Assembly: GCA_913061435.1 (NCBI GenBank)
Contig: CAJXUK010000025.1
Location: 1 to 42,870 of the forward strand
From: an uncultured Thalassolituus sp.
GTDB lineage: Bacteria; Pseudomonadota; Gammaproteobacteria; Pseudomonadales; Oceanobacteraceae
Direction: 5' to 3'
Length of the DNA stretch: 42,870 nucleotides
Shown one piece after another: positions 18,054-27,152 of the stretch. Each line of letters begins with the position of its first letter. Position 1 is the first letter of the stretch. Below the pieces are notes generated by a model. It did no database searches, was not told where the DNA came from, and worked only from the letters and a program-made list of their open reading frames with translations. Both the position numbers and the translations under genes were made by a program.

Positions 18054-19262
18054 ATGACAACCGAAGCGTATATTTTCGATGCCATTCGTACCCCGCGTGG
18101 GCGCGGCAAGACCAACGGCGCATTGCACGAAGTAAAACCCATCACGCTGCTTGCTGATTTATTACTCAGCCTGCAAGAACGCAATCAATTTGACACCGCA
18201 GCCGTGGATGACATTGTAATGGGTTGTGTCACGGCCATTGGCGACCAAGGCGCTGTGATTGCAAAAACCGCTGCACTGACCGCGGGCTGGGATAATGATG
18301 TAGCGGGTGTTGTGCTCAATCGTTTTTGTGCATCGGGCTTAGAAGCAGTGAATACCGCCGCAATGAAAGTGCGCTCTGGCTGGGAGCACTTAATTGTTGC
18401 TGGCGGTGTTGAATCTATGTCACGCGTGCCCATGGGCAGCGATGGTGGCGCTTGGGCGATGGACCCAGAAACCAATATTGCCACCGGCTTTATGCCCCAA
18501 GGTATTGGCGCAGATTTAATCGCCACGCTGGGCGGGTTTTCTCGTGAAGACGTTGATGCATTTGCCATGCGCTCTCATCAAAAAGCCGCTGCGGCTTGGC
18601 AAAAATCGGCGTTTAAAAAATCGATTATTCCGGTAAAAGATCGCAACGGATTAACCATTTTGGATCATGATGAATTAATCCGTCCAGACAGCACAGTCGA
18701 AACTTTGGGGCAATTAAAACCCTCATTCAAAGCCATGGGCGACATGGGTTTTGATAACGTTGCCAAGCAAGCTTACCCACAGGTTGAATTTATTAACCAC
18801 ATTCATAGCCCCGGCAATTCCTCTGGCATTGTTGATGGTGCCGCGGCTGTTTTGATTGGTAGCGAAAGCGCAGGCAAACAATTCAACATGAAACCGCGTG
18901 CTCGCATTGTGGCAACCGCAGTTGTCGGCTCTGAGCCCACCATCATGCTCACCGGCCCAGGGCCTGCCGCACGCAAAGCATTAAAAATTGCCGGCATGGA
19001 GGTTTCTGATATCGATCTATTTGAAGTGAACGAAGCCTTTGCCTCTGTGGTGATGCGCTTTATTGATGAGATGGGAATCGATGAAGACATTGTTAACGTT
19101 AATGGCGGCTCGATTGCTATGGGGCATCCTTTAGGTGCAACCGGCGCGATGATTTTAGGCACCCTATTAGATGAACTCGAAGTACGAGATTTAAAGACCG
19201 GCCTAGTGACGCTATGCGTTGGTGGCGGTATGGGCATCGCTACTATCATCGAAAGAGTCTAA
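18054..19262 (+). CDS. Acetyl-CoA C-acyltransferase (thiolase), block 1
   Basis: A 402-residue thiolase for the last step of beta-oxidation, cleaving 3-ketoacyl-CoA with CoA. The nucleophile is Cys92 ([12 protein letters not shown]). The other active-site parts are intact: [24 protein letters not shown] (His) and LCVGGGMG (second Cys). It opens block 1. The bifunctional protein starts 17 nt after its stop, so the pair is an operon and probably forms a FadA/FadB-like complex. A close paralogue with the same order of neighbours lies at 23733. Biosynthetic and degradative thiolases cannot be told apart by motif, but the context favours degradation. Confidence 0.93.
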   Translation: MTTEAYIFDAIRTPRGRGKTNGALHEVKPITLLADLLLSLQERNQFDTAAVDDIVMGCVTAIGDQGAVIAKTAALTAGWDNDVAGVVLNRFCASGLEAVNTAAMKVRSGWEHLIVAGGVESMSRVPMGSDGGAWAMDPETNIATGFMPQGIGADLIATLGGFSREDVDAFAMRSHQKAAAAWQKSAFKKSIIPVKDRNGLTILDHDELIRPDSTVETLGQLKPSFKAMGDMGFDNVAKQAYPQVEFINHIHSPGNSSGIVDGAAAVLIGSESAGKQFNMKPRARIVATAVVGSEPTIMLTGPGPAARKALKIAGMEVSDIDLFEVNEAFASVVMRFIDEMGIDEDIVNVNGGSIAMGHPLGATGAMILGTLLDELEVRDLKTGLVTLCVGGGMGIATIIERV

Positions 19263-19278
19263 TTGAGAGGGTATAAAA

Positions 19279-21432
19279 ATGAGTTCTGTAATTTATGAAA
19301 AAGATCAAGACAACATTGTTCACCTGATTCTTGATAAGCCCAATGCTAATGCCAATTTAATGGATCAAGAATTCACTGCGTCATTAATTACAGCGGTGGA
19401 AAAACTGCGTGAAGATGATTACGCAGGTGTGATTTTTCGCTCCAATAAATCAACCTTTTTTGCCGGTGGTAATCTCGACGATTTATTTGCTACGCAAAAA
19501 GAAAACGCCGATGCTTTGTACGACATGGTAAACCGTTTAAAACTGGCCATGCGCGAAATAGAAACTCAAGGCAAGCCGGTAGTCGCGTGTATCAATGGCG
19601 CAGCATTAGGCGGTGGTTGGGAATTAGCATTATCTGCGCACTACCGAATTGCCATGAGTAAAAACGTCGTTTTGGGTTTGCCAGAAGTCACTTTAGGTTT
19701 ATTGCCCGGTGGTGGCGGTGTAATTCGCATGACCCGCTTATTGGGCGTTCAAGCGGCGATGCCATATTTATTAGAAGGCAAACAATTCAAACCAGAAAAA
19801 GGATTAGAGCTTGGGTTAATCAACGAGATTGTTGAGTCACCGGAAGCCATGCTTGATGCTGCTATCGCTTGGATTAAAGCAAACCCGACTGCAACTCAAC
19901 CTTACGACATAAAGGGCAGCAAGGTACCGGGTGGACTTCCTACGCAACCCGCATTAGCCAGAATGCTACCGATTGCCCCAGCTATGGTTCGCGCAAAAAC
20001 CAAAGGCACCTTGCCAGCACCCGAATCGATTTTGGCAGTGATGGTAGAAGGATTACAAGTTGATATCGATACAGCAATGCGCATTGAATCCCGATATTTT
20101 GTTGAACTAGTGTGCAGCCAAGTCGCCAAGAATATGATTAATACGTTTTGGTTTCAGTTAAACGAAATAAAAGCCGGTGCGGCCCGCCCAAAAAATATTG
20201 AACGAAAAAAAGTTAAAAAAGTCGGCATCTTAGGTGCAGGTATGATGGGCGCAGGCATTGCTTATTCATCGGCGGCAAAAGGCATTAACGTTGTTTTAAA
20301 AGACGTGAATATTGCAGCCGCTGAAAAAGGAAAAGCCTACTCTGAAAATATTGTTAATAAAAAAGTAAAACAAAAACGTTTAAGCAGCGATAAAGCCGAT
20401 GCGTTATTAAATGCTATTTCACCAACCGAAAATGCCTTAGATTTAGCCGATTGTGATTTGGTGATTGAAGCGGTATTTGAAGATCGTGGTTTAAAAGCCA
20501 AAGTCACCCAAGAGGCCGAAGCTCAACTATCGGCCAGTGCGGTATTTGCCTCCAATACTTCAACTTTACCCATTACGGGCTTAGCACAAGCATCACAGCG
20601 CCCCGAGAATTTTATTGGTCTGCACTTCTTTTCTCCTGTGGATAAAATGCCATTGGTTGAAATTATCTGCGGTGAAAAAACCTCTGATGAAACCTTAGCG
20701 CTTGCCTATGACTACGTTCAGCAAATTGGCAAAACACCGATCGTGGTCAACGATAGTCGAGGCTTTTATACCTCGCGGGTATTTGGCACCTTCGCGAACG
20801 AAGGCATCGCTATGTTAGGCGAAGGATTTTCAGCCTCCGCTATCGAAAATGCGGCGTATTTATCTGGCTTTCCGGTTGGCCCACTCGCGGTTACCGACGA
20901 AGTGAGTTTAACGCTGGTCGATAAAATTCGTAAGCAAACTCGTTTAGACCTAGAGGCCGAAGGCAAAGAATATCCGCATCACCCTTCTGAAGCCGTGGTT
21001 GATAAAATGTTAGCGTTAGATCGCGCTGGCAAGTTAGCGGGTTCTGGGTTTTATTCTTATGCCGATAACGAACTGGCTAACGGTTCAAAGAAGCAGCTTT
21101 GGGTTGGATTAAAAGACACGTTCGAACAAGCCGATAAAGCAATCAATTTGGACGAACTGAAAGATCGCTTACTCTACATTCAAGCCATCGAAACCGTGCG
21201 CTGCCTAGAAGAAAATGTTTTAACCAGCGTACGCGATGCCAACATAGGTTCCATCATGGGCATTGGTTATCCGGTTTGGACAGGCGGCATTTTGCAGTTT
21301 ATTAATCAGACTGGCTTAGAAACTTTTATTGAACGCGCTGAATACTTACATGAGAATTTTGGTGAGCGTTTTAAGGTACCTAACTTGTTAAAAGAGATGG
21401 CTAAAGATAATTTGGTATTTAAAGACAGCTAA
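19279..21432 (+). CDS. FadB/FadJ-like enoyl-CoA hydratase/3-hydroxyacyl-CoA dehydrogenase, block 1
   Basis: A 717-residue bifunctional protein, the length of FadJ/FadB alpha subunits. The N-terminal crotonase domain has the oxyanion region AALGGGWELALS and two glutamates expected to be catalytic, Glu115 and Glu136 (GLPEVTLGLLPGGGG). The dehydrogenase half starts near residue 318 with GAGMMGAGIAY for NAD, followed by the active His in GLHFFSPVDKMPLVEII. It hydrates trans-2-enoyl-CoA and oxidises the 3-hydroxyacyl-CoA. The start at ATG 19279 has GAGAGGG upstream, 17 nt after the thiolase. A paralogue lies at 24941. A structured repeat and a tandem array follow before the next gene. Confidence 0.93.
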   Translation: MSSVIYEKDQDNIVHLILDKPNANANLMDQEFTASLITAVEKLREDDYAGVIFRSNKSTFFAGGNLDDLFATQKENADALYDMVNRLKLAMREIETQGKPVVACINGAALGGGWELALSAHYRIAMSKNVVLGLPEVTLGLLPGGGGVIRMTRLLGVQAAMPYLLEGKQFKPEKGLELGLINEIVESPEAMLDAAIAWIKANPTATQPYDIKGSKVPGGLPTQPALARMLPIAPAMVRAKTKGTLPAPESILAVMVEGLQVDIDTAMRIESRYFVELVCSQVAKNMINTFWFQLNEIKAGAARPKNIERKKVKKVGILGAGMMGAGIAYSSAAKGINVVLKDVNIAAAEKGKAYSENIVNKKVKQKRLSSDKADALLNAISPTENALDLADCDLVIEAVFEDRGLKAKVTQEAEAQLSASAVFASNTSTLPITGLAQASQRPENFIGLHFFSPVDKMPLVEIICGEKTSDETLALAYDYVQQIGKTPIVVNDSRGFYTSRVFGTFANEGIAMLGEGFSASAIENAAYLSGFPVGPLAVTDEVSLTLVDKIRKQTRLDLEAEGKEYPHHPSEAVVDKMLALDRAGKLAGSGFYSYADNELANGSKKQLWVGLKDTFEQADKAINLDELKDRLLYIQAIETVRCLEENVLTSVRDANIGSIMGIGYPVWTGGILQFINQTGLETFIERAEYLHENFGERFKVPNLLKEMAKDNLVFKDS

Positions 21433-21454
21433 CTCAAATTTTACAAGATTACTA

Positions 21455-21615
21455 ATTGAGTATTTTTGTAGCAAATATCTAAAACATGGATGTTCTAGCT
21501 AAGGCTACAGGGACAAAACCGCAGGAGCGGGTTTTGAACAGCTTGCTGCCCGAAGAGTGAGATACAGGGATGTATCGAGTAACTGTTACGCCGTTTTGCG
21601 GAAGAAATACTCAAT
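21455..21615 (+). repeat. Intergenic structured repeat, copy C (expanded)
   Basis: It has the same core as copies A and B (TAGCAAATATCTAAA, a hairpin around CATGGATG, TAGCTAAGGCTACAGGG and TTACGCCGTTTTGCGGAA). About 70 nt of extra hairpins are inserted before the last part, one around GCAGGAGC and one around CAGGGATG. The ends ATTGAGTATTT and AAATACTCAAT pair perfectly over 11 bp and differ from the ends of A and B. It lies between the block 1 bifunctional gene and the dehydrogenase, in their direction. Confidence 0.8.
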
Positions 21616-21660
21616 CAGGAATCATCTGGTTATATCAAGACCATCATGAAATTATTTTAA

Positions 21661-21710
21661 ATAACTAGCAATAACTAGCAATAACTAACAATAACTAACA
21701 ATAACTAATA
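21661..21710. repeat. Tandem repeat, five 10-bp units
   Basis: Five 10-bp units run without gaps: ATAACTAGCA twice, ATAACTAACA twice, then ATAACTAATA. The array ends 14 nt before the dehydrogenase start, with only the GTAGGA ribosome binding site between. Unit number could change the spacing of upstream signals. Confidence 0.8.
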
Positions 21711-21724
21711 GTAGGAAATTAAAA

Positions 21725-22873
21725 ATGATTAAACGTACAGCATTTGATTTTGAACATGACATGTTTCGTGACAGCTTCCGTAAATTTTTACAAGAAGAAG
21801 CGGTTCCGTTTCATGAGCAATGGGAAAAAGACGGTCAAGTTTCTCATGAGTTTTGGAAAAAGGCAGGCGCACAAGGGTATTTATCTCCTACCGTGCCAGA
21901 AGCCTATGGCGGTTCAGAAGCTGATTTTCGTTATAACGCGGTAGTCACAGAAGAAGTGGCCAACTTTGGACTAACTGGCATTGGCTTCAACCTGCACTCC
22001 GATATCGCCGTGCCGTATTTAATGGCTTATGGCACCGAAGAACAAAAACATAAATACCTACCAGGTTGCGTCAGCGGCGACATTGTTACTGCCATTGCTA
22101 TGACAGAACCGGGCACAGGCTCGGATTTACAAAATGTTAAAACCAACGCCGTATTAAGCGACGATGGCGAGCATTACATTTTGAACGGTTCAAAAACCTT
22201 TATCACCAACGGCCAACTTGCCGATCTAGTGATTGTGGTGGCTAAAACCAACCCAGACGGCGGCTCAAAAAGCAGCAGTTTGTTATTAGTTGAAACCGGC
22301 ATGGAAGGGTTTGTAAAAGGTCAAAACCTAAATAAAATTGGCATGAAGGCGCAAGATACATCAGAGTTATTTTTCCAAGATGTGAAAGTGCCTAAAGCGA
22401 ATTTATTAGGCGAAGAAGGCATGGGCTTTATTTACCTAATGCAAGAATTGCCACAAGAACGTTTATCCGTGTCGCTAGCCGCAGTGTCTTGTGCTGAATC
22501 GATTTTGGCACAAACCATTGAGTATGTGAAAGATCGCAAAGCCTTTGGTAAAAGCATTGCATCGTTTCAAAATACCCAATTTAAACTCGCAGAAATGTCG
22601 TCTACCGTGACCATGGCACGAGTCTTTATTGATAAATGTTTAGAACTGCATTTAGACAAAGAATTAGATTCTGTCACCGCCGCCAAATTAAAATTATTAA
22701 CCACCGACATTCAATGCGACGTGGTTGATGAATGCTTACAGCTACACGGTGGTTACGGTTACATGTGGGAATACCCAGTCGCTCGTGCTTACGCCGATGC
22801 TCGCGTACAAAAAATTTACGCAGGCACCAACGAAATCATGAAACTGATTATTGGCCGAGAGCTAATTAAATAA
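21725..22873 (+). CDS. Long-chain-type acyl-CoA dehydrogenase, block 1
   Basis: A 382-residue acyl-CoA dehydrogenase. The usual catalytic Glu site of short-chain enzymes reads IYAGTNEIMK here, with Ala instead of Glu. The base is instead expected at Glu245 in ELPQERL, as in mammalian long-chain acyl-CoA dehydrogenase (LCAD), which has the same two patterns. Flavin and substrate regions are intact (AMTEPGTGSDLQ, LNGSKTFITNGQ, DRKAFGKSIASFQNTQFKLAEM, LQLHGGYGYMWEYPVARAY). The start MIKRTAF has GTAGGAAA before it. It ends 3 nt before the convergent TetR gene. A close paralogue is at 28993. Long-chain substrates are an inference from the LCAD-like layout. Confidence 0.93.
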   Translation: MIKRTAFDFEHDMFRDSFRKFLQEEAVPFHEQWEKDGQVSHEFWKKAGAQGYLSPTVPEAYGGSEADFRYNAVVTEEVANFGLTGIGFNLHSDIAVPYLMAYGTEEQKHKYLPGCVSGDIVTAIAMTEPGTGSDLQNVKTNAVLSDDGEHYILNGSKTFITNGQLADLVIVVAKTNPDGGSKSSSLLLVETGMEGFVKGQNLNKIGMKAQDTSELFFQDVKVPKANLLGEEGMGFIYLMQELPQERLSVSLAAVSCAESILAQTIEYVKDRKAFGKSIASFQNTQFKLAEMSSTVTMARVFIDKCLELHLDKELDSVTAAKLKLLTTDIQCDVVDECLQLHGGYGYMWEYPVARAYADARVQKIYAGTNEIMKLIIGRELIK

Positions 22874-22876
22874 TCA

Positions 22877-23560
22877 TTATTTAGGATTCGCAATCGCGCG
22901 CCAAATCATCTCAAAGAGCACGTTGGCGCGCGCCGCGTTAGATACTTTTTTACCACGAATTTGCTGCACTTGGGCAAAGCGAAACACAACGCCATAAACG
23001 ATGTCTAAAATCGCGACCTTATCGACTTCGTCGGTCAGCTCTCCCGATGCTTGCCCCTCCTCCACCAGCTTTAGTATGACATGACTGATTTTGCGCTGAT
23101 GAAACGATTCATCCTGCATCCAAGTTTGAAAGTGCACCATACTCATAAACAATTCAATGCTGCGTTCTTGCCGCTCAAAAAAATCCAGCATTAACCAAAA
23201 GGCTTTGCGGAATTTTTCTTTTGGATTATCAAGTCCTTGTAAGTGATCAATTAAACGATCGCTCAGCGCCGACAGCACTCGATCGCCACAAGCAATCCAA
23301 AGATTTTCGATGGAACCGTAATAGTTATACAAGGTTTGCAAAGAGCAGTGCGCGCCTTTGGTGATGTCGTGAAATGTTAGTGTACTGGAATCCCGTTCAG
23401 TAATGAGTTTCATTGCCGCCTCTTCAATTCTCTGCTTTACCAAGGGCCTTATTTTAGTATTGGGCTTGATGCCAGATTGAGTACTTGCCTTAGGATTAGG
23501 CTTGGGCTTGGGCTTTGATTTAGGCACTGATTTAGGCACTGGTTTACCTTTATTCATCAT
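22877..23560 (-). CDS. TetR-family repressor with a Lys/Pro-rich N-terminal tail
   Basis: A 227-residue TetR-type regulator. The DNA-binding domain starts only at about residue 42 (RIEEAAMKLITERDSSTLTFHDITKGAHCSLQTLYNYYGS). In front is an unusual basic tail of Lys, Pro and Ser (VPKSKPKPKPNPK), probably disordered. The C-terminal ligand domain is helical, with no family recognised. It is divergent from the block 2 thiolase, and matching palindromes lie just before each gene (23582 and 23699), so it very likely represses itself and block 2. The ligand is presumably an acyl-CoA, by analogy with PsrA and FadR-type TetR proteins; that is inference. Methionines at codons 1 and 2 make the exact start ambiguous. 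Confidence 0.88.
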   Translation of the reverse strand: MMNKGKPVPKSVPKSKPKPKPNPKASTQSGIKPNTKIRPLVKQRIEEAAMKLITERDSSTLTFHDITKGAHCSLQTLYNYYGSIENLWIACGDRVLSALSDRLIDHLQGLDNPKEKFRKAFWLMLDFFERQERSIELFMSMVHFQTWMQDESFHQRKISHVILKLVEEGQASGELTDEVDKVAILDIVYGVVFRFAQVQQIRGKKVSNAARANVLFEMIWRAIANPK

Positions 23561-23581
23561 GTATTTTATACGCCACCAATA

Positions 23582-23600
23582 AGTGTAATTATTTTACATT
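23582..23600. promoter_or_regulatory. TetR operator proximal to the tetR gene
   Basis: AGTGTAATTATTTTACATT is a palindrome with one arm slightly imperfect (AGTGTAA and TTACATT around TTATT). It lies 22 nt before the TetR start on the minus strand. It matches the site at 23699 in 18 of 19 bases. Confidence 0.75.
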
Positions 23601-23698
23601 TTAATATTGAAAACTACTTTGTTCAAGCTTATCCGTTGACACTAACTCAATTATTCAGCATATTTACTCAAACAAATCATAAAAATAACAAATATTTA

Positions 23699-23717
23699 AG
23701 TGTAATTATTTTACACT
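23699..23717. promoter_or_regulatory. TetR operator proximal to the block 2 thiolase
   Basis: AGTGTAATTATTTTACACT has perfect 7-bp arms around TTATT. It ends 15 nt before the thiolase ATG, next to the GAGGA ribosome binding site, so a bound repressor would block initiation or the first transcribed bases. I saw no further copy in the window. Confidence 0.8.
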
Positions 23718-23732
23718 TTAGAGGAAAGAATA

Positions 23733-24938
23733 ATGTCAGATGCATTTATATTTGATGCTGTACGCACCCCGCGTGGCAAAGGCAAGAAAGACGGCAGCCT
23801 ACACGAGATCACGCCGATTCATTTGCTTAAAAACATGTATGACGCCCTTGAAGAGCGCAACAATCTAGATACGTCAAAAGTTGACGACGTGGTATTGGGT
23901 GTCGTTACACCGGTTGCTGAACAAGGTTCATGCATTGCCCGTGTATCAGCACTTTATGCAGGCTGGAATGAGCGCGTTGCTGGTGTTACCCAAAACCGTT
24001 TTTGCGCCTCCGGCTTAGAATCCGTTAACTTAGCTGCCATGAAAATCATGTCTGGCCAAGAAGACCTTGTGGTTGCCGGTGGTTTAGAAAGTATGTCGCG
24101 CTGCCCGATGGGAAGCGATGGCGGCGCTTGGTATATGGACCCAAGAGTTAACAATACTGTGCAATTTATTCCTCAAGGTATTGGCGCTGATATTTCAGCG
24201 ACGCAAATGGGCTATAGCCGCCAAGATGTCGATGCGTTTGCAGTACGCTCTCATCAGCTAGCCGCAGCGGCTCAAAGCGCGGGTCACTTTTCACGTTCTA
24301 TCGTACCGGTGCGCGATATCAACGGCGTGATCGTTTTGGATCATGACGAAACCATTCGTGCGGGCACCACAGTAGAAAAACTAAGTGCGTTAAAAGCGTC
24401 TTTTGAGATGAGCGGCAAGATGGGCTTTGACGCCACCGCATTGCGTAAGTACACCGATTTAGAAGCCATTGATCACGTTCACCACGCGGGTAACTCTTCT
24501 GGTTTAGTAGACGGTGCTGCACTTGTCTTAATTGGCAGTGCCGCGGCGGGTGCTGCTCAAGGTATGAAACCTCGCGCTCGCATTCGCGCCTGTGCTGTTG
24601 TCGGTTCTGACCCCAGCATCATGCTAACCGGTACGACCGCCGCGTGTGAAAAAGCACTACAAAAAGCCGGCATGACCATTAACGATATCGATTTAATGGA
24701 AATTAACGAAGCGTTTGCCTCGGTACCCATGCGTACCTGTGAAGAACTTAAATTTGATATGGATTTAGTCAACGTAAATGGTGGCGCTATTGCTATGGGC
24801 CATCCATTAGGTGCAACCGGTGCCATGATTTTAGGCACAGCTTTAGACGAGCTAGAACGCCGCAACCTATCAACGGCCATGATTACCCTTTGCGTGGGTG
24901 CAGGCATGGGCATCGCAACGATTATCGAGAGAGTATAA
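23733..24938 (+). CDS. Acetyl-CoA C-acyltransferase (thiolase), block 2
   Basis: A 401-residue thiolase closely similar to the block 1 enzyme (same start [12 protein letters not shown], same NRFCASGLE). The nucleophile is Cys91; [24 protein letters not shown] and LCVGAGMG complete the active site. It has a clear GAGGA ribosome binding site and a TetR operator directly upstream. The bifunctional gene begins 2 nt after the stop, tighter than in block 1. It would act with that protein in beta-oxidation under TetR control. The paralogy with block 1 is evident along the whole length, so the two arose by duplication; specificity may have diverged. Confidence 0.93.
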   Translation: MSDAFIFDAVRTPRGKGKKDGSLHEITPIHLLKNMYDALEERNNLDTSKVDDVVLGVVTPVAEQGSCIARVSALYAGWNERVAGVTQNRFCASGLESVNLAAMKIMSGQEDLVVAGGLESMSRCPMGSDGGAWYMDPRVNNTVQFIPQGIGADISATQMGYSRQDVDAFAVRSHQLAAAAQSAGHFSRSIVPVRDINGVIVLDHDETIRAGTTVEKLSALKASFEMSGKMGFDATALRKYTDLEAIDHVHHAGNSSGLVDGAALVLIGSAAAGAAQGMKPRARIRACAVVGSDPSIMLTGTTAACEKALQKAGMTINDIDLMEINEAFASVPMRTCEELKFDMDLVNVNGGAIAMGHPLGATGAMILGTALDELERRNLSTAMITLCVGAGMGIATIIERV

Positions 24939-24940
24939 AA

Positions 24941-27079
24941 ATGACAACAAATAACGAACAGGCCGTACATACCAGCCTTGATCAAGACGGCATCTTAACC
25001 ATTACTTTCGATATGCCTGGCCGCAGTGCAAACGTATTAAACGATGATCTAAGCGATGGCTTTACTGCGGCGATTGCCGAGATTGAAAGTAATAACGAGG
25101 TGAAAGGCGCCATCCTTACATCGGCTAAGAAAGACTTTTTAGTCGGCGCAGATCTCGATAAAGTTTTTGCCATTGAAAAACCTGAAGAAGCGATGGCACT
25201 GGCTGACGGCTTTAAAGCCATGCTGCGTCGCATTGAATTAAGCGGTAAGCCAGTTGTTGCAGCACTGAATGGTTCTGCATTAGGCGGCGGTTATGAATTA
25301 GCCCTGGCGTGTCATTACCGCATTGCGCTGAGCGAGCCACGCGTTCAAGTAGGCTTACCAGAAGCGAAGCTGGGTCTATTGCCGGGAGGTGGCGGAACCC
25401 AGCGTTTGCCGCGCATGATCGGTATTCAAAAAGCATTACCGTTATTACTGGAAGGCAAAAGTTTACGCCCAGACAAAGCCTTATCAAGCAAGTTGGTTGA
25501 TGAATTGGCCGACAATAAAGATGAGCTATTAAGCAAGGCAAAAGCCTGGTGTTTGGCCAATCCTTCTGCCAAGCAGCCTTGGGATGTAAAAGGTTTCCGC
25601 TTCCCCGGTGGCGACTCTAAGCACCCTGCTGTTGCCCAGCTTTGGGCCATCGCACCTTCTATGACCAATGCCAAAACACAAGATAATTTCCCCGTTGTTG
25701 TTGACATTATGTCTTGTGTATTTGAAGGCGGATTAGTCGATTTCGATACCGCATTAAGTGCTGAGAGTCGTTATTTTGCCCATGCAGTAACCTCGCAAAC
25801 CGCTAAAAATATGATCAGCACGTTCTGGTATCAGTTGAATGCCTTAAACAAAGGGGCTTCACGCCCTGAAGGTATTCCACAAACAACAGTTAAGAAACTA
25901 GGTGTATTGGGCGCAGGCATGATGGGCGCAGGCATTGCTTATGTAGCTGCTAAAGTCGGCATTCCGGTTGTGCTTAAAGACGTCTCTCAAGAATCCGCCG
26001 ACAAAGGCAAAGATTATTCTGCCAAAATCATGGACAAAAAAGTTTCTCGCGGCCATGCCACTGCCGCTAAAAAAGAGGAACTGCCCGCCTTGATTACGCC
26101 AACCGCAGACGCTGCTGATTTAGCCGGTTGTGATCTGGTGATCGAAGCAGTATTTGAAGATCGTAGTTTAAAAGCCAAAGTAACCCAAGAAGCCGAAGCA
26201 GTGATGGATCAAGCGGGTGTATTTGCCTCTAATACTTCAACACTGCCGATTACCGGATTGTCTAAAGCGTCTGCTCGCCCAGACAACTTTGTGGGTCTGC
26301 ACTTTTTCTCCCCTGTCGACAAGATGCCATTGGTCGAAATTATTCGTGGCGAAAAAAGCTCGCCCGCTGCCATTGCCAAAGCTTTTGATTTTGTTTTGCA
26401 AATCAAGAAAACACCGATTGTGGTTAACGATGGTCGCGGCTTCTTTACTTCCCGCGTTTTCACCAGCTACATCGCCGAAGGTGGTCTACTTCTGCAAGAA
26501 GGTCAGCACCCTCGCCGCATTGACATGGCGGCTATCAAAGCGGGCATGCCTGTCGGCCCATTAACCGTATTAGATGAAGTCAGTTTAAGTACACCACTAA
26601 CGATTATTGAGCAAAACCAAAAAGATTTGGGTGATGCTTATGAGGCGATAGGTGTTGAAGACATGCTGGTAAAAATGGTTCGTGAATTGGATCGCGCTGG
26701 TAAAAAAGATCAAAAAGGCTTTTACGATTACGATGCCCAAGGCGGAAAGAAACTTTGGCCTGGTTTGGCTGAGCACTTCCCACTGGCAGAGCAAATTAGT
26801 GAGCAGGATCTAGAAGATCGCTTACTGTTTAGCCAAGTCATTGAGTCAGTAAAAGCGTTTGAAGAAGGCATTGTCACCAATGTTGCCGACACTAATATTG
26901 GTAGTATTTTTGCTCTGGGCTTTGCTCCTCAGCACGGTGGTGTTTTGCAGTTTATTAATGCTTACGGCATGAAAAGCTTTGTCGCTCGCGCTGAAGAGTT
27001 AGCCACACAATATGGCAAACGTTTCACGCCACCCGCCTTGCTGATAAAAATGGCGGACGCGAACGAAACCTTTGTGTAA
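24941..27079 (+). CDS. FadB/FadJ-like enoyl-CoA hydratase/3-hydroxyacyl-CoA dehydrogenase, block 2
   Basis: The start is set at ATG 24941 (MTTNNEQ), 2 nt after the thiolase stop and behind GAGAGAG; a frame open to 24890 would overlap the thiolase and has no support. The 712-residue product has the crotonase domain (SALGGGYELAL with Glu119, GLPEAKLGLLPGGGG with Glu141) and the NAD domain (GAGMMGAGIAYVAAK near residue 323), with the active His in GLHFFSPVDKMPLVEII. Function is as for the block 1 paralogue. HPRRIDMAAIKAGMPVGPLTVLDEVSL is typical of the C-terminal domain. A weak terminator-like hairpin (27100-27120) separates it from the acyl-CoA synthetase gene. Confidence 0.93.
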   Translation: MTTNNEQAVHTSLDQDGILTITFDMPGRSANVLNDDLSDGFTAAIAEIESNNEVKGAILTSAKKDFLVGADLDKVFAIEKPEEAMALADGFKAMLRRIELSGKPVVAALNGSALGGGYELALACHYRIALSEPRVQVGLPEAKLGLLPGGGGTQRLPRMIGIQKALPLLLEGKSLRPDKALSSKLVDELADNKDELLSKAKAWCLANPSAKQPWDVKGFRFPGGDSKHPAVAQLWAIAPSMTNAKTQDNFPVVVDIMSCVFEGGLVDFDTALSAESRYFAHAVTSQTAKNMISTFWYQLNALNKGASRPEGIPQTTVKKLGVLGAGMMGAGIAYVAAKVGIPVVLKDVSQESADKGKDYSAKIMDKKVSRGHATAAKKEELPALITPTADAADLAGCDLVIEAVFEDRSLKAKVTQEAEAVMDQAGVFASNTSTLPITGLSKASARPDNFVGLHFFSPVDKMPLVEIIRGEKSSPAAIAKAFDFVLQIKKTPIVVNDGRGFFTSRVFTSYIAEGGLLLQEGQHPRRIDMAAIKAGMPVGPLTVLDEVSLSTPLTIIEQNQKDLGDAYEAIGVEDMLVKMVRELDRAGKKDQKGFYDYDAQGGKKLWPGLAEHFPLAEQISEQDLEDRLLFSQVIESVKAFEEGIVTNVADTNIGSIFALGFAPQHGGVLQFINAYGMKSFVARAEELATQYGKRFTPPALLIKMADANETFV

Positions 27080-27099
27080 ACGGGCCTTGTAAAAAATAC

Positions 27100-27120
27100 G
27101 AGCCGCTCATCTTGCGGCTC
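27100..27120 (+). terminator. Hairpin after the block 2 bifunctional gene
   Basis: GAGCCGC and GCGGCTC form a perfect 7-bp stem with a 7-nt loop, followed by TATTTC. The T tail is short, so termination may be partial and allow read-through into the synthetase gene 33 nt further on. Confidence 0.6.
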
Positions 27121-27152
27121 TATTTCATCAACATATCAGTGGAATAATAACA

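Noticed and set aside
18185..19249. Antisense frames of 127 and 148 codons inside the block 1 thiolase
   Set aside because: They are rich in Pro, Ser and Thr from reversed GC-biased codons, have no start signals, and the same artefact appears opposite the block 2 thiolase.
15688..21615. The three intergenic repeats as a CRISPR array or insertion sequence
   Set aside because: The copies are kilobases apart with no regular spacers, encode no transposase and have ends that differ between copies.
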